A stretch of 64,000 bases of DNA from NORP259 sp041398705 (GCA_041398705.1 JAWKUI010000004.1:372001-436000); one strand, 5' to 3'; positions 24,737 to 34,810 are shown, numbered from the stretch's first letter. Numbers and translations: made by a program. The notes: generated from the sequence alone by a model not told the origin.

Positions 24737-26412
24737 ATGTCCGCAGAGAACCCCGCTTCCCACGGCCGCGTGCCCTTGCCCGCTTGGCCTTTGGCCCTCT
24801 TGCCCATCGCCACGTTTGCGTGGTCCCGGGGCCTGTGGGCCCCCGATGAACCCCGGTATGCCCAAGTGGCGCGCGAGGCGTACGAACGCGGCGATTGGCT
24901 CGTGATGCACCTCGCCGGCGGACTCTATCCCGACAAACCGCCGCTGCTGTACTGGCTCGCGGGCGCCATGGGATCGGTCAGCGACTGGAACGTGCACGCC
25001 ATGCGCCTGGTTTCGCTGCTGGCCACCGCGGCCATGGCCTGGTGCACGGCGAAGCTGGCGCGCGCGTGGTTGGGCGAGTTGCAGGCCCGGCTGGCCCCCT
25101 GGTTGTTGCTCGGCAGCGTCATGCTCGTCGAGATCGGCGGCCGACTGCAGTTGGATCCGTTGCTCGCCGCCCTGTGCCTCGGCGCGTTGACCGCCCTGGC
25201 CCTGCCCGCCGCCGATCCACGTGCCGCGGCCCGCCGCGTCTGGCTGGCGGGCCTGCTGACGGGCCTCGCCATTTTGACCAAAGGCCCCGTGGCCTTGCTG
25301 CACGTGGTATTGCCCCTCGTGCTCTGGCGCCGGTTCGCCCCGCTGCCCGGCCCACGCGCCGGCCTCGGCGTGCGCATCGGCGCCATGGCGTTGACGCTCG
25401 CGATCCCGCTCACCTGGGCCATCGCCGCCTGTCTGCGCGAACCTGAACTCTGGGGACATCTGTTCTACGGCCAGCACCTGGAACGGGCGGTCACGGCCAA
25501 AGCCCACCCTGGCCCGCCCTGGTACCACCTGATCCATGTGATCCATCTTTGGCTGCCTTGGACCCCCTTCCTCGTCGTAGGCCTGCTCGCCGCCTGGCGC
25601 GGGCGGAAAGCCCAGCCGGGGAAAGCCCCTCCGACCTCGGCCTGCGCCGCGTGGGCCTGTGGTATGCAGCCCTATTCCTGGTGTTTTCCGTGATCACCGC
25701 CAAACGCGATCTCTACCTGCTGCCCCTGTACCCCGCGGGTGCTTTGATCGCCGCCGAAGGCCTGGCGCGGCTCACCCGTCGCGAGCGCTTGCCGCGCGCC
25801 CTGCCGTATCTGCTGGTGGCCCCGCTGGGCATCCTGACCCTGGCCGCCGCGGCCGCGGGGCCCCTCGCCGTTCGCAGCGATGAACGCCTCGCGGGCCTCA
25901 CCGCCTATGTGCTCCCCGGCGCCCTCGTTCTTGGTATTGGCGCCGCGTTCTTGTTGCGACGCCGCGCCACGACCGGCGCCGAACTCGTGCCCTGGACCGC
26001 CCGCCTCGCCCTCATCTGGACGGCCGGATTGACCCTGCTGCTCGCCGGTGCCGCCCCGCGCCTCGACCCGATCAAATCGGCGCGCGGCATGGCCGAGCAG
26101 ATCGCGGAACTGCCCCAGCGCCCCACCGCGATTCCCTGTTTCTCGGTGCAACCCGAGGGTTATCGCTTCTACTCCGGACGCCCCTTCGTGCGCAGCGAAC
26201 GCGACGGGGATATGGAACGGGAAGTGCGCGAAGCGTTCGAGCGTGAAGGGGGTCAGACCCTGATCCTTGCCTGGGACGATCGCTGGAAGGCCCTACCCGA
26301 GGATCTGCGCAGTCAATTCCACGTGGCTCTTTCCGAAAAGGTCGGGCGGCGCCAAGTCTGGTTGCTCGCAGCAGGCCCCGAAACGACGCGCGGCCCCGAT
26401 CCCGAAGGATGA
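24737..26412 (+). pseudogene. ArnT/PMT-like membrane glycosyltransferase, one-base frameshift
   Basis: A multi-pass lipid-linked-sugar transferase of the GT-C (ArnT/PMT) type, about 558 residues when repaired. The first luminal loop has GLWAPDEPRYAQVAREAYERG with the catalytic Asp-Glu, followed by YPDKPPLLYWLAG, a hallmark of ArnT-like enzymes. About a dozen hydrophobic segments follow, then a soluble C-terminal tail. The frame breaks near 25600; restoring one G to GGG in the codons for AWRG joins it to AESPAGESPSDLG and then FSVITAKRDLYLLPLYPA. It probably adds a sugar to lipid A or another envelope acceptor. Presumed intact in the organism. Confidence 0.82.
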
Positions 26413-26443
26413 CGGAGCCGCGCGGCCGAAACGGGAACGTCGC

Positions 26444-27628
26444 TCAGGCGAGGTACTCGCGCACGCGGCGCAGACCTTCCTGGATGTTCTCGACGCTGTT
26501 GGCGTAGCTGAAACGCAGGTACCCTTCCCCCATGGCCCCGAACGCGGTGCCGGACAGGCAAGCCACGCCGGCTTCGTTCAGCAGCCCGTGCTCGAGCTCC
26601 TGGGATTTGCGGCCGGTGCCGGTGATGTTCGGGAAGGCGTAGAACGCGCCTTTCGGCATCACGCAGGAGATACCGGGGATCGCGTTCAGCTCGCGATGCA
26701 TGACGTGGCGACGTTCGTCGAAGGCGGCCAGCATCTGGTCCACCGCATCCTGAGGCCCGCGCAGGGCTTCGATCGCCGCCACCTGGGTGACTGCGTTGGC
26801 GCAGGAGGTGCTGTTGATCTGCAGGCGTTCGGCGTGTTTGACCAGGTTCTTCGGCCAAACGCCGTAACCCAAGCGCCAGCCGGTCATCGCGTAGGTCTTG
26901 CTCCAGCCGTCGAGCAGGATCGAACGGTCGGCGACCTCGGGGTACTGCAGGATCGACACGTGCTCCGCGCCGTCGTAGAGCTGCCGGGAGTAGATCTCGT
27001 CGCACATGATGGTCACGTGCGGGTGCTTTTCGAGGCCCGCGACGAGTTTGTCCATCTCGCTGCGCGGCACGATGCCGCCGGTGGGGTTGGCGGGCGTGTT
27101 GATGATGAGCAAGCGCGTGGCCGGGGTGATCTTGGCCAGCACCGACTCGGCATCGAAGGAGAAGCCGTTCGACTCGCGCAGCTCGATCGGCACCGCCTTG
27201 GCCCCGGACCAGTGGATCAGGGATTCGTAGATCGGGAAGCCGGGGTTCGGGTACATGATCTCCGCGCCGGGCTCGCCGAACATCATGATCGCATAGAACA
27301 TGGTCGGTTTGCCGCCGGGTACGATCAGCACCTGGCCGGGATCGACCTTCGCGCCGCGGCGCAGGGCGATGTCGTCCGCCACCGCTTCGCGCAGTTCGGG
27401 TAGGCCGTTGGCCGGGGTGTACTTGTGCCAGCCGTCGCGCAGGGCCTTCTCCCCCGCAGCGACGATGTTCGGCGGAGTGGTGAAGTCCGGGGCGCCAATG
27501 TGCAGGTGCACAATGTGTTTGCCCTGGGCTTCGAGGGCCTTGGCCTTGGCGAAGACTTCGAAGGCGGTTTCGGTGCCCAGGCTTTGCATGCGCTGGGCCA
27601 GGGGGGTGCTGGCGGTCTGGGTGGCCAT
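26444..27628 (-). CDS. Class I/II aminotransferase, aspartate-aminotransferase-like
   Basis: A 394-residue cytoplasmic PLP enzyme. The cofactor lysine is in DGWSKTYAMTGWRLGYG, the Asn motif in NTPANPTGG, Asp/Tyr in MCDEIYSRQLYDG and the carboxylate-binding Arg in GYLRFSYANSVEN. The N-terminal IGAPDFTTPPNI and overall length match subgroup I-gamma aspartate aminotransferases. The exact amino donor cannot be read from sequence; alanine, aromatic or methionine aminotransferases of the same group are alternatives. ATG at 27628 gives the expected N-terminus. Convergent with the ArnT-like gene. Confidence 0.88.
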   Translation of the reverse strand: MATQTASTPLAQRMQSLGTETAFEVFAKAKALEAQGKHIVHLHIGAPDFTTPPNIVAAGEKALRDGWHKYTPANGLPELREAVADDIALRRGAKVDPGQVLIVPGGKPTMFYAIMMFGEPGAEIMYPNPGFPIYESLIHWSGAKAVPIELRESNGFSFDAESVLAKITPATRLLIINTPANPTGGIVPRSEMDKLVAGLEKHPHVTIMCDEIYSRQLYDGAEHVSILQYPEVADRSILLDGWSKTYAMTGWRLGYGVWPKNLVKHAERLQINSTSCANAVTQVAAIEALRGPQDAVDQMLAAFDERRHVMHRELNAIPGISCVMPKGAFYAFPNITGTGRKSQELEHGLLNEAGVACLSGTAFGAMGEGYLRFSYANSVENIQEGLRRVREYLA

Positions 27629-27862
27629 GGGGTCGCGGAAGGGAGTTCGAACGGTCGCGGGCTGGTTTCGGCAGCCCATGGAGGCCGCCGATTCTAGCCC
27701 GCCCCCGGTCCCGATTGGATGCCGGCCTGCTCAATTCCAAGGCCCGCGTCACGGCCCGGAAACGGGCCTTGCCCTTCTGGGTCTGCGGCCCCGAGAAGCC
27801 CCGCCCCATCCTCAAAAAGGCAGTGCCCCGGCCACCTGGCCGCACTACCCTCTGGCATCCCC

Positions 27863-28897
27863 ATGAAGAAACGATTCCTTGCCCTCGTGACCCTGCTGCT
27901 GGCCGCCTGCTCCAAGGCCCCGGACTTGGTCGTGTACTGTTCGCTCGATCAGGAGTTCTCGCAGCCGCTGATCGAAGAGTTCGAGGCCGAAACCGGGCTC
28001 ACCGTGCGCGCGGAGTTCGATACCGAGGCCAACAAGACCGTGGGCCTCTCCCGCCGCCTACTCGAGGAGGCCAAGAACCCGCGCTGCGATGTCTATTGGA
28101 ACAACGAGGTCGCCCAGACGGTCAACCTCGCCGCGCAAGGCGTGTTGCAGCCCTACGCCTCCCCCTCCGCCGCCGACATCCCCGCCCAATTCAAGGATCC
28201 GGAGAACCTCTGGACTGGCTTTGCCGCCCGGGCGCGCGTCTTCATCGTGAACACGACCAAGGTGGCGGATCCCAGCCAGATCGATTCGATGTGGGACCTG
28301 ATCGCGCCCGAGTGGGAAGGCCAAGCCACCATCGCCCGGCCGCTGACCGGCACGACCCTGACCCACGCCGCCGCCTTGTACCAGGTGCTCGGCGAGGAGA
28401 AGGCGCGCGAATACCTGCAGGCGATCGCCAGCCATCAGAACGAGAACCCGCCGCTGGTGCACGTGGCGAGCTCGAACGGCCAGACCATGCGCAAGGTGCG
28501 CGAAGGCGAACTCGCGTTCGGCTGGACCGACACCGACGACTTCGCCGTGGCCCTGGCCGCAGGCACGCCGGTCACCGTGGTCTATCCCGACCAGCAACCG
28601 GGGCCGAACGGCGAAGAGCCCCTCGGCACCCTGCTCATCCCGAACTCCGTTTCGATCCCGAAGGGCGCCCCGCACCTCGACAACGCCAAGCGCTTCGTCG
28701 ACTGGGTGCTGTCGCGCAAGATGGAAGAGCGGCTCGCGAACAGCAAGTCGGCCCAAATCCCGGTGCGGGCGGATGTGCCGCGCCCCGCTTCGGTGCGCAG
28801 CGACTTCAAGGTGATGGCCGTGGACTATCAGAAACTCGGCCAGGAACTGCCGGCGCGCACCCAGGAACTGAAAGACATGTTCCTGAACACGAAGTAA
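27863..28897 (+). CDS. Fe(III)-type ABC transporter substrate-binding lipoprotein
   Basis: 344 residues with a lipoprotein signal (MKKRFLALVTLLLAACSKAP; lipobox LLAAC). The mature part is a type II periplasmic-binding fold of the FbpA/FutA class: LVVYCSLDQEFSQPLIEEFE near the N-terminus, then DVYWNNE, WTGFAARARVFIVNT, EWEGQATIARPLTGTT and FGWTDTDDFAVALA, the last near the position of metal-coordinating tyrosines in FbpA. Tyr residues are fewer than in classical FbpA, so Fe(III) is likely but not proven. First gene of a five-gene unit with the permease, ATPase, cytochrome and HEAT lipoprotein. Confidence 0.85.
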   Translation: MKKRFLALVTLLLAACSKAPDLVVYCSLDQEFSQPLIEEFEAETGLTVRAEFDTEANKTVGLSRRLLEEAKNPRCDVYWNNEVAQTVNLAAQGVLQPYASPSAADIPAQFKDPENLWTGFAARARVFIVNTTKVADPSQIDSMWDLIAPEWEGQATIARPLTGTTLTHAAALYQVLGEEKAREYLQAIASHQNENPPLVHVASSNGQTMRKVREGELAFGWTDTDDFAVALAAGTPVTVVYPDQQPGPNGEEPLGTLLIPNSVSIPKGAPHLDNAKRFVDWVLSRKMEERLANSKSAQIPVRADVPRPASVRSDFKVMAVDYQKLGQELPARTQELKDMFLNTK

Positions 28898-29010
28898 CTC
28901 CGTCCATGCCGTTCCCCTTCCGCCACTGCGTTTTCACCCTCCCCGCGCGGCTTCGCGCGGTCCCGGTCGCCGTGGCCCCCACCTACCCGCCGCGCAAAAC
29001 CGCCTGACCC

Positions 29011-30609
29011 ATGCGCACCCCGCGAATCGGCTTCTGGCTCGCGCTGCTGGCGCTGGTGCTGTTCGGCCTGGCCCCGATCGTCACGATGCTCGGGCGCCTG
29101 GGCCAGGACCCCAGCGCGCTCGAGCACCTGACCGGGGACCGCATCCAGAGCCTGCTCGGGCGCACGATGCTGCTGGGCCTCGGGGTCGCCGGTGTGGGGC
29201 TGCTGCTCGGGGTGCCGTTCGGGTACCTCACCGCCCGCACGCGCCTGCCCGGCGCCGGCCTGTGGTTGGCCCTCGCCTGGGTGCCCCTGTGCGTGCCTCC
29301 GCTCGTCATGGGCATGAGCTGGGTCGTGCTGTGGCCCGGCTTGCGCGGCGCGCCGATGGCGATCTGGATCCTCGGCCTTGGGTACTTCCCGCTGGTGGCG
29401 ACGTTTGTGCACAAGGCCGCGCGGCGCGTCGACGCGCGCCAGGTGGAAGCAGCGCGTTTGGTCGGCGGCTGGCGGGCCCAGTGGCGCATGGAACTGCCGC
29501 TCATCCTGCCCGCGGCCCTGCTCGGCGCCACCTTGGCGTTCCTCTTTGCCACCGGCGACTTCGCCGTGCCCGACTACGTGTCGAGCGTGGGACCCAAGTT
29601 CAACGTGTACGCCGACGAGGTGTTCGCGACCTGGCAAGTGGGTCAAAGCGACGCCCAGGCGGTGGCCACCGCCCTGCCGCTGATCGGCCTGGCTCTGCTG
29701 GCCCTGGCCCTGGCCCTGCGATTGCGCCGCGCGGGCAGCCTGCAGACCCTGGGCAGCGGTTTCCGCTTGCCCGAACGCCTGCCCCTCGGCCGCGCCGCCC
29801 TGCCGGCCCTGCTGTTCGTACTCGGCGTGCTCACCGCCGCGGTGTTCCTGCCCGTCGGTCGCCTCGTCTACGAAGCCGGCCAGGCGGTGCCGACCCAAGG
29901 CAGCTCGGGCGCCGCAGCGACGCCGACCCTCGTAAGCGCGCCGTGGACCTTCGACCACACGCTCGGCGCGTTCCAGATGGCCTTCGAACGCTGCCGCCAG
30001 AACCTGCGGGCATCAATCCTGCTCGCCGCCGGTGGCGCGAGCCTGGCCCTGCCGATTGCGCTGCTCCTGGGCCACGCCGCCGCGCGTTTGCGCCGCGGCC
30101 GCTGGTTGCTGGCCCTGTGTCTGTTGCCCCTCGCCACCCCCGCGATCCTGTTCGGCATCGGCCAGATCGTCGTCTGGAACCACCCGTGGTCGTCGGACTT
30201 CTACGCGGGCGACGGCCTGGTGGTCGGCATGCTGATGGGCCGCTACCTCGTCTTCCCCGTGCTCCTGGTCACCTCCGCGATCGAGAACCTCTCGCCGCGC
30301 CTCGAAGAGGCCGCCGCCCTCGTCGGCAGCGGATCCTGGACGCGCCTATTCCGCATCGTCGCGCCGCCGATCCTGCCCGCCCTCGCCGGCGCCTGGACGC
30401 TGCTGTTCGTGTTCTCCATGCGCGAACTCGACGCGGCGATCCTCGTTCCCGCGGCCAACAAGACCGTGATGTTCCGCCTATACAACGCGATCCACTTCTA
30501 CCGCCAGGACTACGTGGCGGCGCTGGCTTTGGTCACCCTGTTCGTGATCCTGCTGCCCGGATTGCTCTGGACCCTCTTCGCCCGCCGCAAGATGGAGGTG
30601 TTGCCGTGA
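29011..30609 (+). CDS. Fe(III)-type ABC transporter permease (double domain)
   Basis: A 532-residue inner-membrane permease with about twelve hydrophobic segments in two homologous halves, as in FbpB/SfuB. Each half has an EAA-type loop contacting the ATPase: RQVEAARLVGGWRAQWRMELP in the first and LEEAAALVGSGSWTRLFRI in the second. The start is ATG 29011, 113 bp after the binding-protein gene; that gap contains a short ccgcgcg/cgcgcgg hairpin that might lower downstream expression. The 3' end overlaps the ATPase start (GTGA). Confidence 0.9.
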   Translation: MRTPRIGFWLALLALVLFGLAPIVTMLGRLGQDPSALEHLTGDRIQSLLGRTMLLGLGVAGVGLLLGVPFGYLTARTRLPGAGLWLALAWVPLCVPPLVMGMSWVVLWPGLRGAPMAIWILGLGYFPLVATFVHKAARRVDARQVEAARLVGGWRAQWRMELPLILPAALLGATLAFLFATGDFAVPDYVSSVGPKFNVYADEVFATWQVGQSDAQAVATALPLIGLALLALALALRLRRAGSLQTLGSGFRLPERLPLGRAALPALLFVLGVLTAAVFLPVGRLVYEAGQAVPTQGSSGAAATPTLVSAPWTFDHTLGAFQMAFERCRQNLRASILLAAGGASLALPIALLLGHAAARLRRGRWLLALCLLPLATPAILFGIGQIVVWNHPWSSDFYAGDGLVVGMLMGRYLVFPVLLVTSAIENLSPRLEEAAALVGSGSWTRLFRIVAPPILPALAGAWTLLFVFSMRELDAAILVPAANKTVMFRLYNAIHFYRQDYVAALALVTLFVILLPGLLWTLFARRKMEVLP

Positions 30610-31301
30610 AACCCGCCCTCGCCCTTTCCGACCTGGTGCTCGAAGCCGGCGGAGAAGCCCTCTGCGATCCGATCACCGCCACCATCGAAGTGGGCCAGCA
30701 CGTACTGCTGCTGGGCCCCTCGGGTTGTGGCAAGACGACCCTGCTGCGCACGGTCGCGGGACTGGCCCATCCGCGCAAAGGCACGGTGCATTTGTTCGGT
30801 GAACTCGCCGATGACGGACGCACCCAGCACCTGCCGCCGCACAAGCGGCAGATCGGCTACCTGTTCCAGGATGGCGCCCTGTGGCCGCAGTGGACCGTGG
30901 GCAAGACCCTCGAGTTCGTGCTCGGCCAGCGCGGCATGGCCCGCTCCGAACGCAAGGCGGAGGTGACCCGGCTGCTCGAACTCGTGGAACTCGCGGGCAT
31001 GCAGAAGCGCACGGTGCCGACCCTCTCCGGCGGCGAAGCCCAACGCGTCAACCTCGCTCGCGCCCTGGCGATGGCGCCGCGCCTGCTGCTGCTCGACGAA
31101 CCCCTCGGCCCGCTCGACAAGGAACTGCGCACCGACCTCTTGAAGCGCATCGTGGACCTGGCCCATGAGTTCCAACTGACCATCCTCCACGTCACCCACG
31201 ACGGCGACGAAGCCCGCGCCGCCGCCGACCGCATTTGGACCCTGCGGCACCATCGCCTGCGCGAAGGTGCCCCGACCCCCAACGAACAGCCATGCGACTG
31301 A
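30606..31301 (+). CDS. ABC transporter ATP-binding protein
   Basis: A 231-residue cytoplasmic ATPase for the adjacent permease. Walker A GPSGCGKTT (about 39-47), Q-loop GYLFQDGALWP, signature LSGGEAQRVNLARALA, Walker B LLLLDEPLGPLD and switch His in LHVTHDGDEA are all present. It lacks the long C-terminal regulatory domain of FbpC/PotA, so it is of the short type. The start is GTG 30606, overlapping the permease stop (GTGA); the 3' end overlaps the cytochrome gene by 10 bp. This tight packing supports one operon. Confidence 0.93.
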   Translation: MKPALALSDLVLEAGGEALCDPITATIEVGQHVLLLGPSGCGKTTLLRTVAGLAHPRKGTVHLFGELADDGRTQHLPPHKRQIGYLFQDGALWPQWTVGKTLEFVLGQRGMARSERKAEVTRLLELVELAGMQKRTVPTLSGGEAQRVNLARALAMAPRLLLLDEPLGPLDKELRTDLLKRIVDLAHEFQLTILHVTHDGDEARAAADRIWTLRHHRLREGAPTPNEQPCD

Positions 31302-32320
31302 TCCTCGGACTGATTGTTCTGGCCCTGGCCGGTTTCGTGCTGATGCGCGTCATGGCCCCGCCCGAAACGCCCACGGCGCAACCGACCGGCGGCTTTGTGC
31401 AAGCCGCCCAGTGCCAGACCTGCCACGCCCAGGTCTTTGCGGAGTGGGAACAGTCCTGGCACTCGCAGTCGTGGATCGATCCCGACGTGCGCGTCCTGTC
31501 CAACGACTTCGCCAACGAGGATTGCATCGACTGCCACGCGCCCCAGGACATGTTCCTAAACGGCGCCGGTCAACGCGCCTTGCCGCGCAGCGACCGCCGC
31601 GATGACGGGGTGGACTGCCTCACCTGCCACCGCCTGCCGCAGACTCTCGGCGGCGGAATGGCGGGCACGATCGACAACCCCGCGGCCGCCTGTCAGCCGC
31701 AGACGCGCACCGAACTGGGGCGCGTGGAGTTCTGCGGTTCGTGCCACAACCAGCACAACACGGTGGACCAATGGCGCGCGTCGCGCTTTGCGGTGCAAGG
31801 CCCGGACTTCAAGGATTGCCGGGACTGCCACATGCCAGAACGGCCCGATGGCAGCGGCCGCAACCACACGATGCACGGCGGCCACGACATGGAGCTGATC
31901 CGATCGGCCCTGCGGCTCGATGCGCAGCGGCTCGCTTCCGGGGAAATCCAGGTCTCCGTCGAGAACTTCGGCGTCGGCCACAGCTTCCCGACCGACGAAC
32001 GCTCGCGCGCTTCGGACCTCTTCTGGCGGGAGGTGCCCACGGACCCCGAAACGGCCGGGGGTTGGCACCACCTCTACCGCTTCCGTTCGCCCTACCGCAG
32101 CGAAGTGGACATCGAACCGACCCTGCTCGAAGCGGGCACGACCTACACCGCGAATCTGCCGGCGCAAGCGGGCCGCGGCGCGGTACAAGTGGCGCTCTTC
32201 TACAAATTGACCCCCTACTTCCGCGACCCCGCCACCGGCGAGCCGGTCGAATACCAGACCGTCACCGATCCCTTCACCGACGCGCAACTCGTCTTCCAGG
32301 TGGAGGTCCCGGCGCAATGA
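31292..32320 (+). CDS. Five-haem c-type cytochrome
   Basis: 342 residues with an N-terminal membrane anchor or signal (MRLILGLIVLALAGFVLMRV) and no lipobox. Five CxxCH haem sites are visible: CQTCH, CIDCH, CLTCH, CGSCH and CRDCH, all within about residues 35-190, with further His (GHSF, MHGGHD) that could be distal ligands. The C-terminal 130 residues are beta-rich and haem-free. The layout resembles the cytochrome c554/multihaem electron-transfer families. It is encoded inside the Fe-type transporter operon, overlapping the ATPase and, by ATGA, the HEAT lipoprotein, which suggests a periplasmic redox step linked to metal handling. The link is inference. Confidence 0.85.
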   Translation: MRLILGLIVLALAGFVLMRVMAPPETPTAQPTGGFVQAAQCQTCHAQVFAEWEQSWHSQSWIDPDVRVLSNDFANEDCIDCHAPQDMFLNGAGQRALPRSDRRDDGVDCLTCHRLPQTLGGGMAGTIDNPAAACQPQTRTELGRVEFCGSCHNQHNTVDQWRASRFAVQGPDFKDCRDCHMPERPDGSGRNHTMHGGHDMELIRSALRLDAQRLASGEIQVSVENFGVGHSFPTDERSRASDLFWREVPTDPETAGGWHHLYRFRSPYRSEVDIEPTLLEAGTTYTANLPAQAGRGAVQVALFYKLTPYFRDPATGEPVEYQTVTDPFTDAQLVFQVEVPAQ

Positions 32321-33795
32321 AACGACTGCTACTGCTGCCGTTGCTCCTCTGCGCCTGTTCGCGCGCTCCGGAGAAGGCCCCCGCCGCGCCGCCCCAGGCG
32401 AACACCCCGGCGCCGTCCTACCGCGCCGTCCTGAAGGACAACCTCGCCCGCCTCGCCCCCGCCGCGCCGGATTCGGGCACCGAGGAAGCGGCGCAGCCCG
32501 CCAACCGCGACCAGGTCGAAGGGGCCCTGCAGAGCCTCGCCGGCAGCAACCGGAAGTACGCGCGCATGGCCCAGGAGGAGCTCGACGGTCTCGGCCTCGC
32601 CGCCGCGCCGCCCCTTCGCGCCCTGCTCGCCGACGAGGCGCAACCGATCGAGATCCGCATGCAGGCGGTTTACGCCCTGGGCCGCTTGGGCGCGCCCACC
32701 CTCGCCGAACTCGTCGACCTAGCGATCCAGTCGCCGTCGGTGGATCTGCGCAAAGCGGCGCTCTACGCCCTTGCCGATTGCGAAGCCGATTGGCCCGTGC
32801 CGCGCATCGCTCTGCGCCTCAAGTACGAAAAGGACCCCGAAGCCCGCCTGTGGCTCGCCCGGTTCCTCGCACGCCACCAGAACGCTTCGGGCCTGCCCGT
32901 ATTGTTCGACCTGACGCGCTTCGAGAACGAAGCCCTGCAAAGCCGCGCCTTCGGCGTCTTGTCGGAGCTCGAAACCCAGGAAGGCGCCCCCTCCGCCGAG
33001 CTCTACCAGGCCTGGCTCGCCGCCGATCCCGCGTTCTGGCAGAAGGCCGCCATCTCGCCCGCCCTCGAGCGCGAACTTTGGCTGCAGATCGATCAACTTT
33101 CCTCCGAGCACTTCCAACTGCGCGGCGTGGACGACGCCCGCATGGTGCTGACCGACCTCGGCACCTGGGCCACACCCGCCCTAGCCGATTGCCTCGCCGA
33201 CAACGACCCCTACGTGCGCCTGCACGCGGCCCAGGTTCTGGGCCGCCGCGGCCCGCGCGCCGCCGCCGCTGCCGATGCCCTTTGGGGCACCCTGGGGGAT
33301 GCCCAGGTCGCGCCCACCGCGCTCGCCGCCCTTGCGCAACTCGGCCGGCCCGAGGTCTTCCCGCGCCTCGCCGACATCGCCACCGCAGAATCCCACGGCC
33401 TCGCCCTGCGCACCGCCGCCATCGAAGCCCTCGCCGGCGCCCCGACCGCCGATCAGGCCCCCGCCCTGCGCACCCTGCTCACCGCCGCCCCGGACGGCCC
33501 CCTCGCCGGTTCCCTGCGCCGCACGCTGCTCGTACTCGCGCCCGACGCCCCCCTGGTCGACGCCCTCACCGCGCAACTCACCACCCGCACCGGCGCCATC
33601 GCCGAAGCCGCCCTGCGCGCCTGGCTCGATCGCCTCGCCGTCGCCCACCCCGACGCCGCCCCCGTGGCTGCCTGGTCCGATCTCCGCAAACAGCGCCCGG
33701 TCATCCCCGGCCCCGAAGCCGACATGGCCTGGCGCACACGACTCGCCGAGTGGCTACCCGCGCAGCGGGATGCCCTGCTGGCCCTCGGCCAGTAG
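32317..33795 (+). CDS. HEAT-repeat lipoprotein
   Basis: 492 residues. A lipoprotein signal (MKRLLLLPLLLCACSRAP, Cys at 14) is followed by a Pro/Ala-rich linker, then helical HEAT-like repeats such as IEIRMQAVYALGRLG, VDLRKAALYALADCE, PYVRLHAAQVLGRRG and LALRTAAIEALAGA. A membrane-tethered periplasmic scaffold is likely. Its ATG overlaps the cytochrome stop (ATGA), so it is the last gene of the operon and may hold or assemble the cytochrome. No catalytic motif is seen. Confidence 0.8.
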   Translation: MKRLLLLPLLLCACSRAPEKAPAAPPQANTPAPSYRAVLKDNLARLAPAAPDSGTEEAAQPANRDQVEGALQSLAGSNRKYARMAQEELDGLGLAAAPPLRALLADEAQPIEIRMQAVYALGRLGAPTLAELVDLAIQSPSVDLRKAALYALADCEADWPVPRIALRLKYEKDPEARLWLARFLARHQNASGLPVLFDLTRFENEALQSRAFGVLSELETQEGAPSAELYQAWLAADPAFWQKAAISPALERELWLQIDQLSSEHFQLRGVDDARMVLTDLGTWATPALADCLADNDPYVRLHAAQVLGRRGPRAAAAADALWGTLGDAQVAPTALAALAQLGRPEVFPRLADIATAESHGLALRTAAIEALAGAPTADQAPALRTLLTAAPDGPLAGSLRRTLLVLAPDAPLVDALTAQLTTRTGAIAEAALRAWLDRLAVAHPDAAPVAAWSDLRKQRPVIPGPEADMAWRTRLAEWLPAQRDALLALGQ

Positions 33796-33907
33796 GGAAG
33801 CAGGTCGCGCCCTGGCGTGCGTGCGGCCAGGACTTGCTGGACAGGATGCCAAGGCCTGAGCAGAACCCGCTGCGGGAAACGAATCGCGCCAGGCCCTGGC
33901 GGCGAGC

Positions 33908-34810
33908 TCAGCCGTGCGCCCGGGCCAGCAGATAGATGACCGTCGCCAGCCAAAGCAGCGCGTTGCCGACAAAAGTCCAGTCGCCCCCGAGCAGGACTTT
34001 GGTCGGGTTGCCACCGCCGCGTTTGGTCTGCACGAGCAGCAAGTAGCGCAGCAGGCCGAAGACGACGAAGGGCACGGTCCACCAGAGGCCGTGGTCCTTG
34101 CCGAACTTGGCTTCGGTCTCTTCGGCCACGGTGTACATGGCGTACGAGAGGATGGCGCAGCCGGCGAGCACGGAGACGGCTTGGCCGAGGAATTCAGGCG
34201 TGTACTCGAGCAGAATCTTGCGGTGTTCGCCGCGGTTGTGGCCGAGCAGATCGATCTCGGCTTGGCGCTTGCAGAGGGCGAGGAACAGGGCCAAGAAGAT
34301 CGTGCAGAGCAGCAGCCAATGGGAGACCTGGACGTTCACGGCAAAACCCCCGGCCAGGACCCGCAGCAGGAAACCCGCCGCGATGCAGAACACGTCGAGC
34401 AGGGCCACGTGTTTCCACTTCCATGAGTACATGGAGTTGATGACGAGGTACGCCGCGATGCAGGCCAGCACCTGCGGACCGCCGAGCCAGGCGAGGATCA
34501 GGGCGATCGTGCCCGCGGCCACCACCCCCACCTTGGCCAAGCCGGGCGCCAGGGTACCCGCCGCGATCGGCCGCAGCCGCTTGATCGGGTGCTGACGGTC
34601 GGACTCCACGTCGTGGAGGTCGTTGACGAGATAGATCGCGCTGGAGGTCAGACAGAAGGCGACCAGTGTGAAGAGCACCGCCGAAACGGTCGGGCCGTTC
34701 AGAAACTCACGGCCCTTCTCCCCCCAAGCGAACAGCAAGGGCGCCAGAACAAAGACGTTCTTGACCCACTGGCGGGGCCGCATGGCGTGGAGCAGGGCGA
34801 TCAGCGGCAT
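33908..34810 (-). CDS. UbiA-family prenyltransferase, decaprenyl-phosphate phosphoribosyltransferase-like
   Basis: A 300-residue integral membrane protein with about nine hydrophobic segments. The polyprenyl motif VNDLHDVESDRQHPIKRLRP (NDxxDxxxDxxHPxKxxRP) is the form seen in DPPR synthases, which move phosphoribose onto a polyprenyl phosphate; quinone-pathway UbiA proteins differ there. The N-terminus RPRQWVKNVFVLAPLLFA is also DPPR-synthase-like. In mycobacteria this leads to decaprenyl-phospho-arabinose. An ArnT-like transferase elsewhere in the window could use such a lipid-linked sugar. The epimerase partners DprE1/DprE2 are not here. Confidence 0.82.
   Translation of the reverse strand: MPLIALLHAMRPRQWVKNVFVLAPLLFAWGEKGREFLNGPTVSAVLFTLVAFCLTSSAIYLVNDLHDVESDRQHPIKRLRPIAAGTLAPGLAKVGVVAAGTIALILAWLGGPQVLACIAAYLVINSMYSWKWKHVALLDVFCIAAGFLLRVLAGGFAVNVQVSHWLLLCTIFLALFLALCKRQAEIDLLGHNRGEHRKILLEYTPEFLGQAVSVLAGCAILSYAMYTVAEETEAKFGKDHGLWWTVPFVVFGLLRYLLLVQTKRGGGNPTKVLLGGDWTFVGNALLWLATVIYLLARAHG

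Noticed and set aside
28905..29007. Short open frame between the binding-protein and permease genes (starts MPFPFRHCVF)
   Set aside because: Thirty-odd codons of Arg/Pro-rich sequence over a hairpin, with no ribosome binding site. Probably non-coding.
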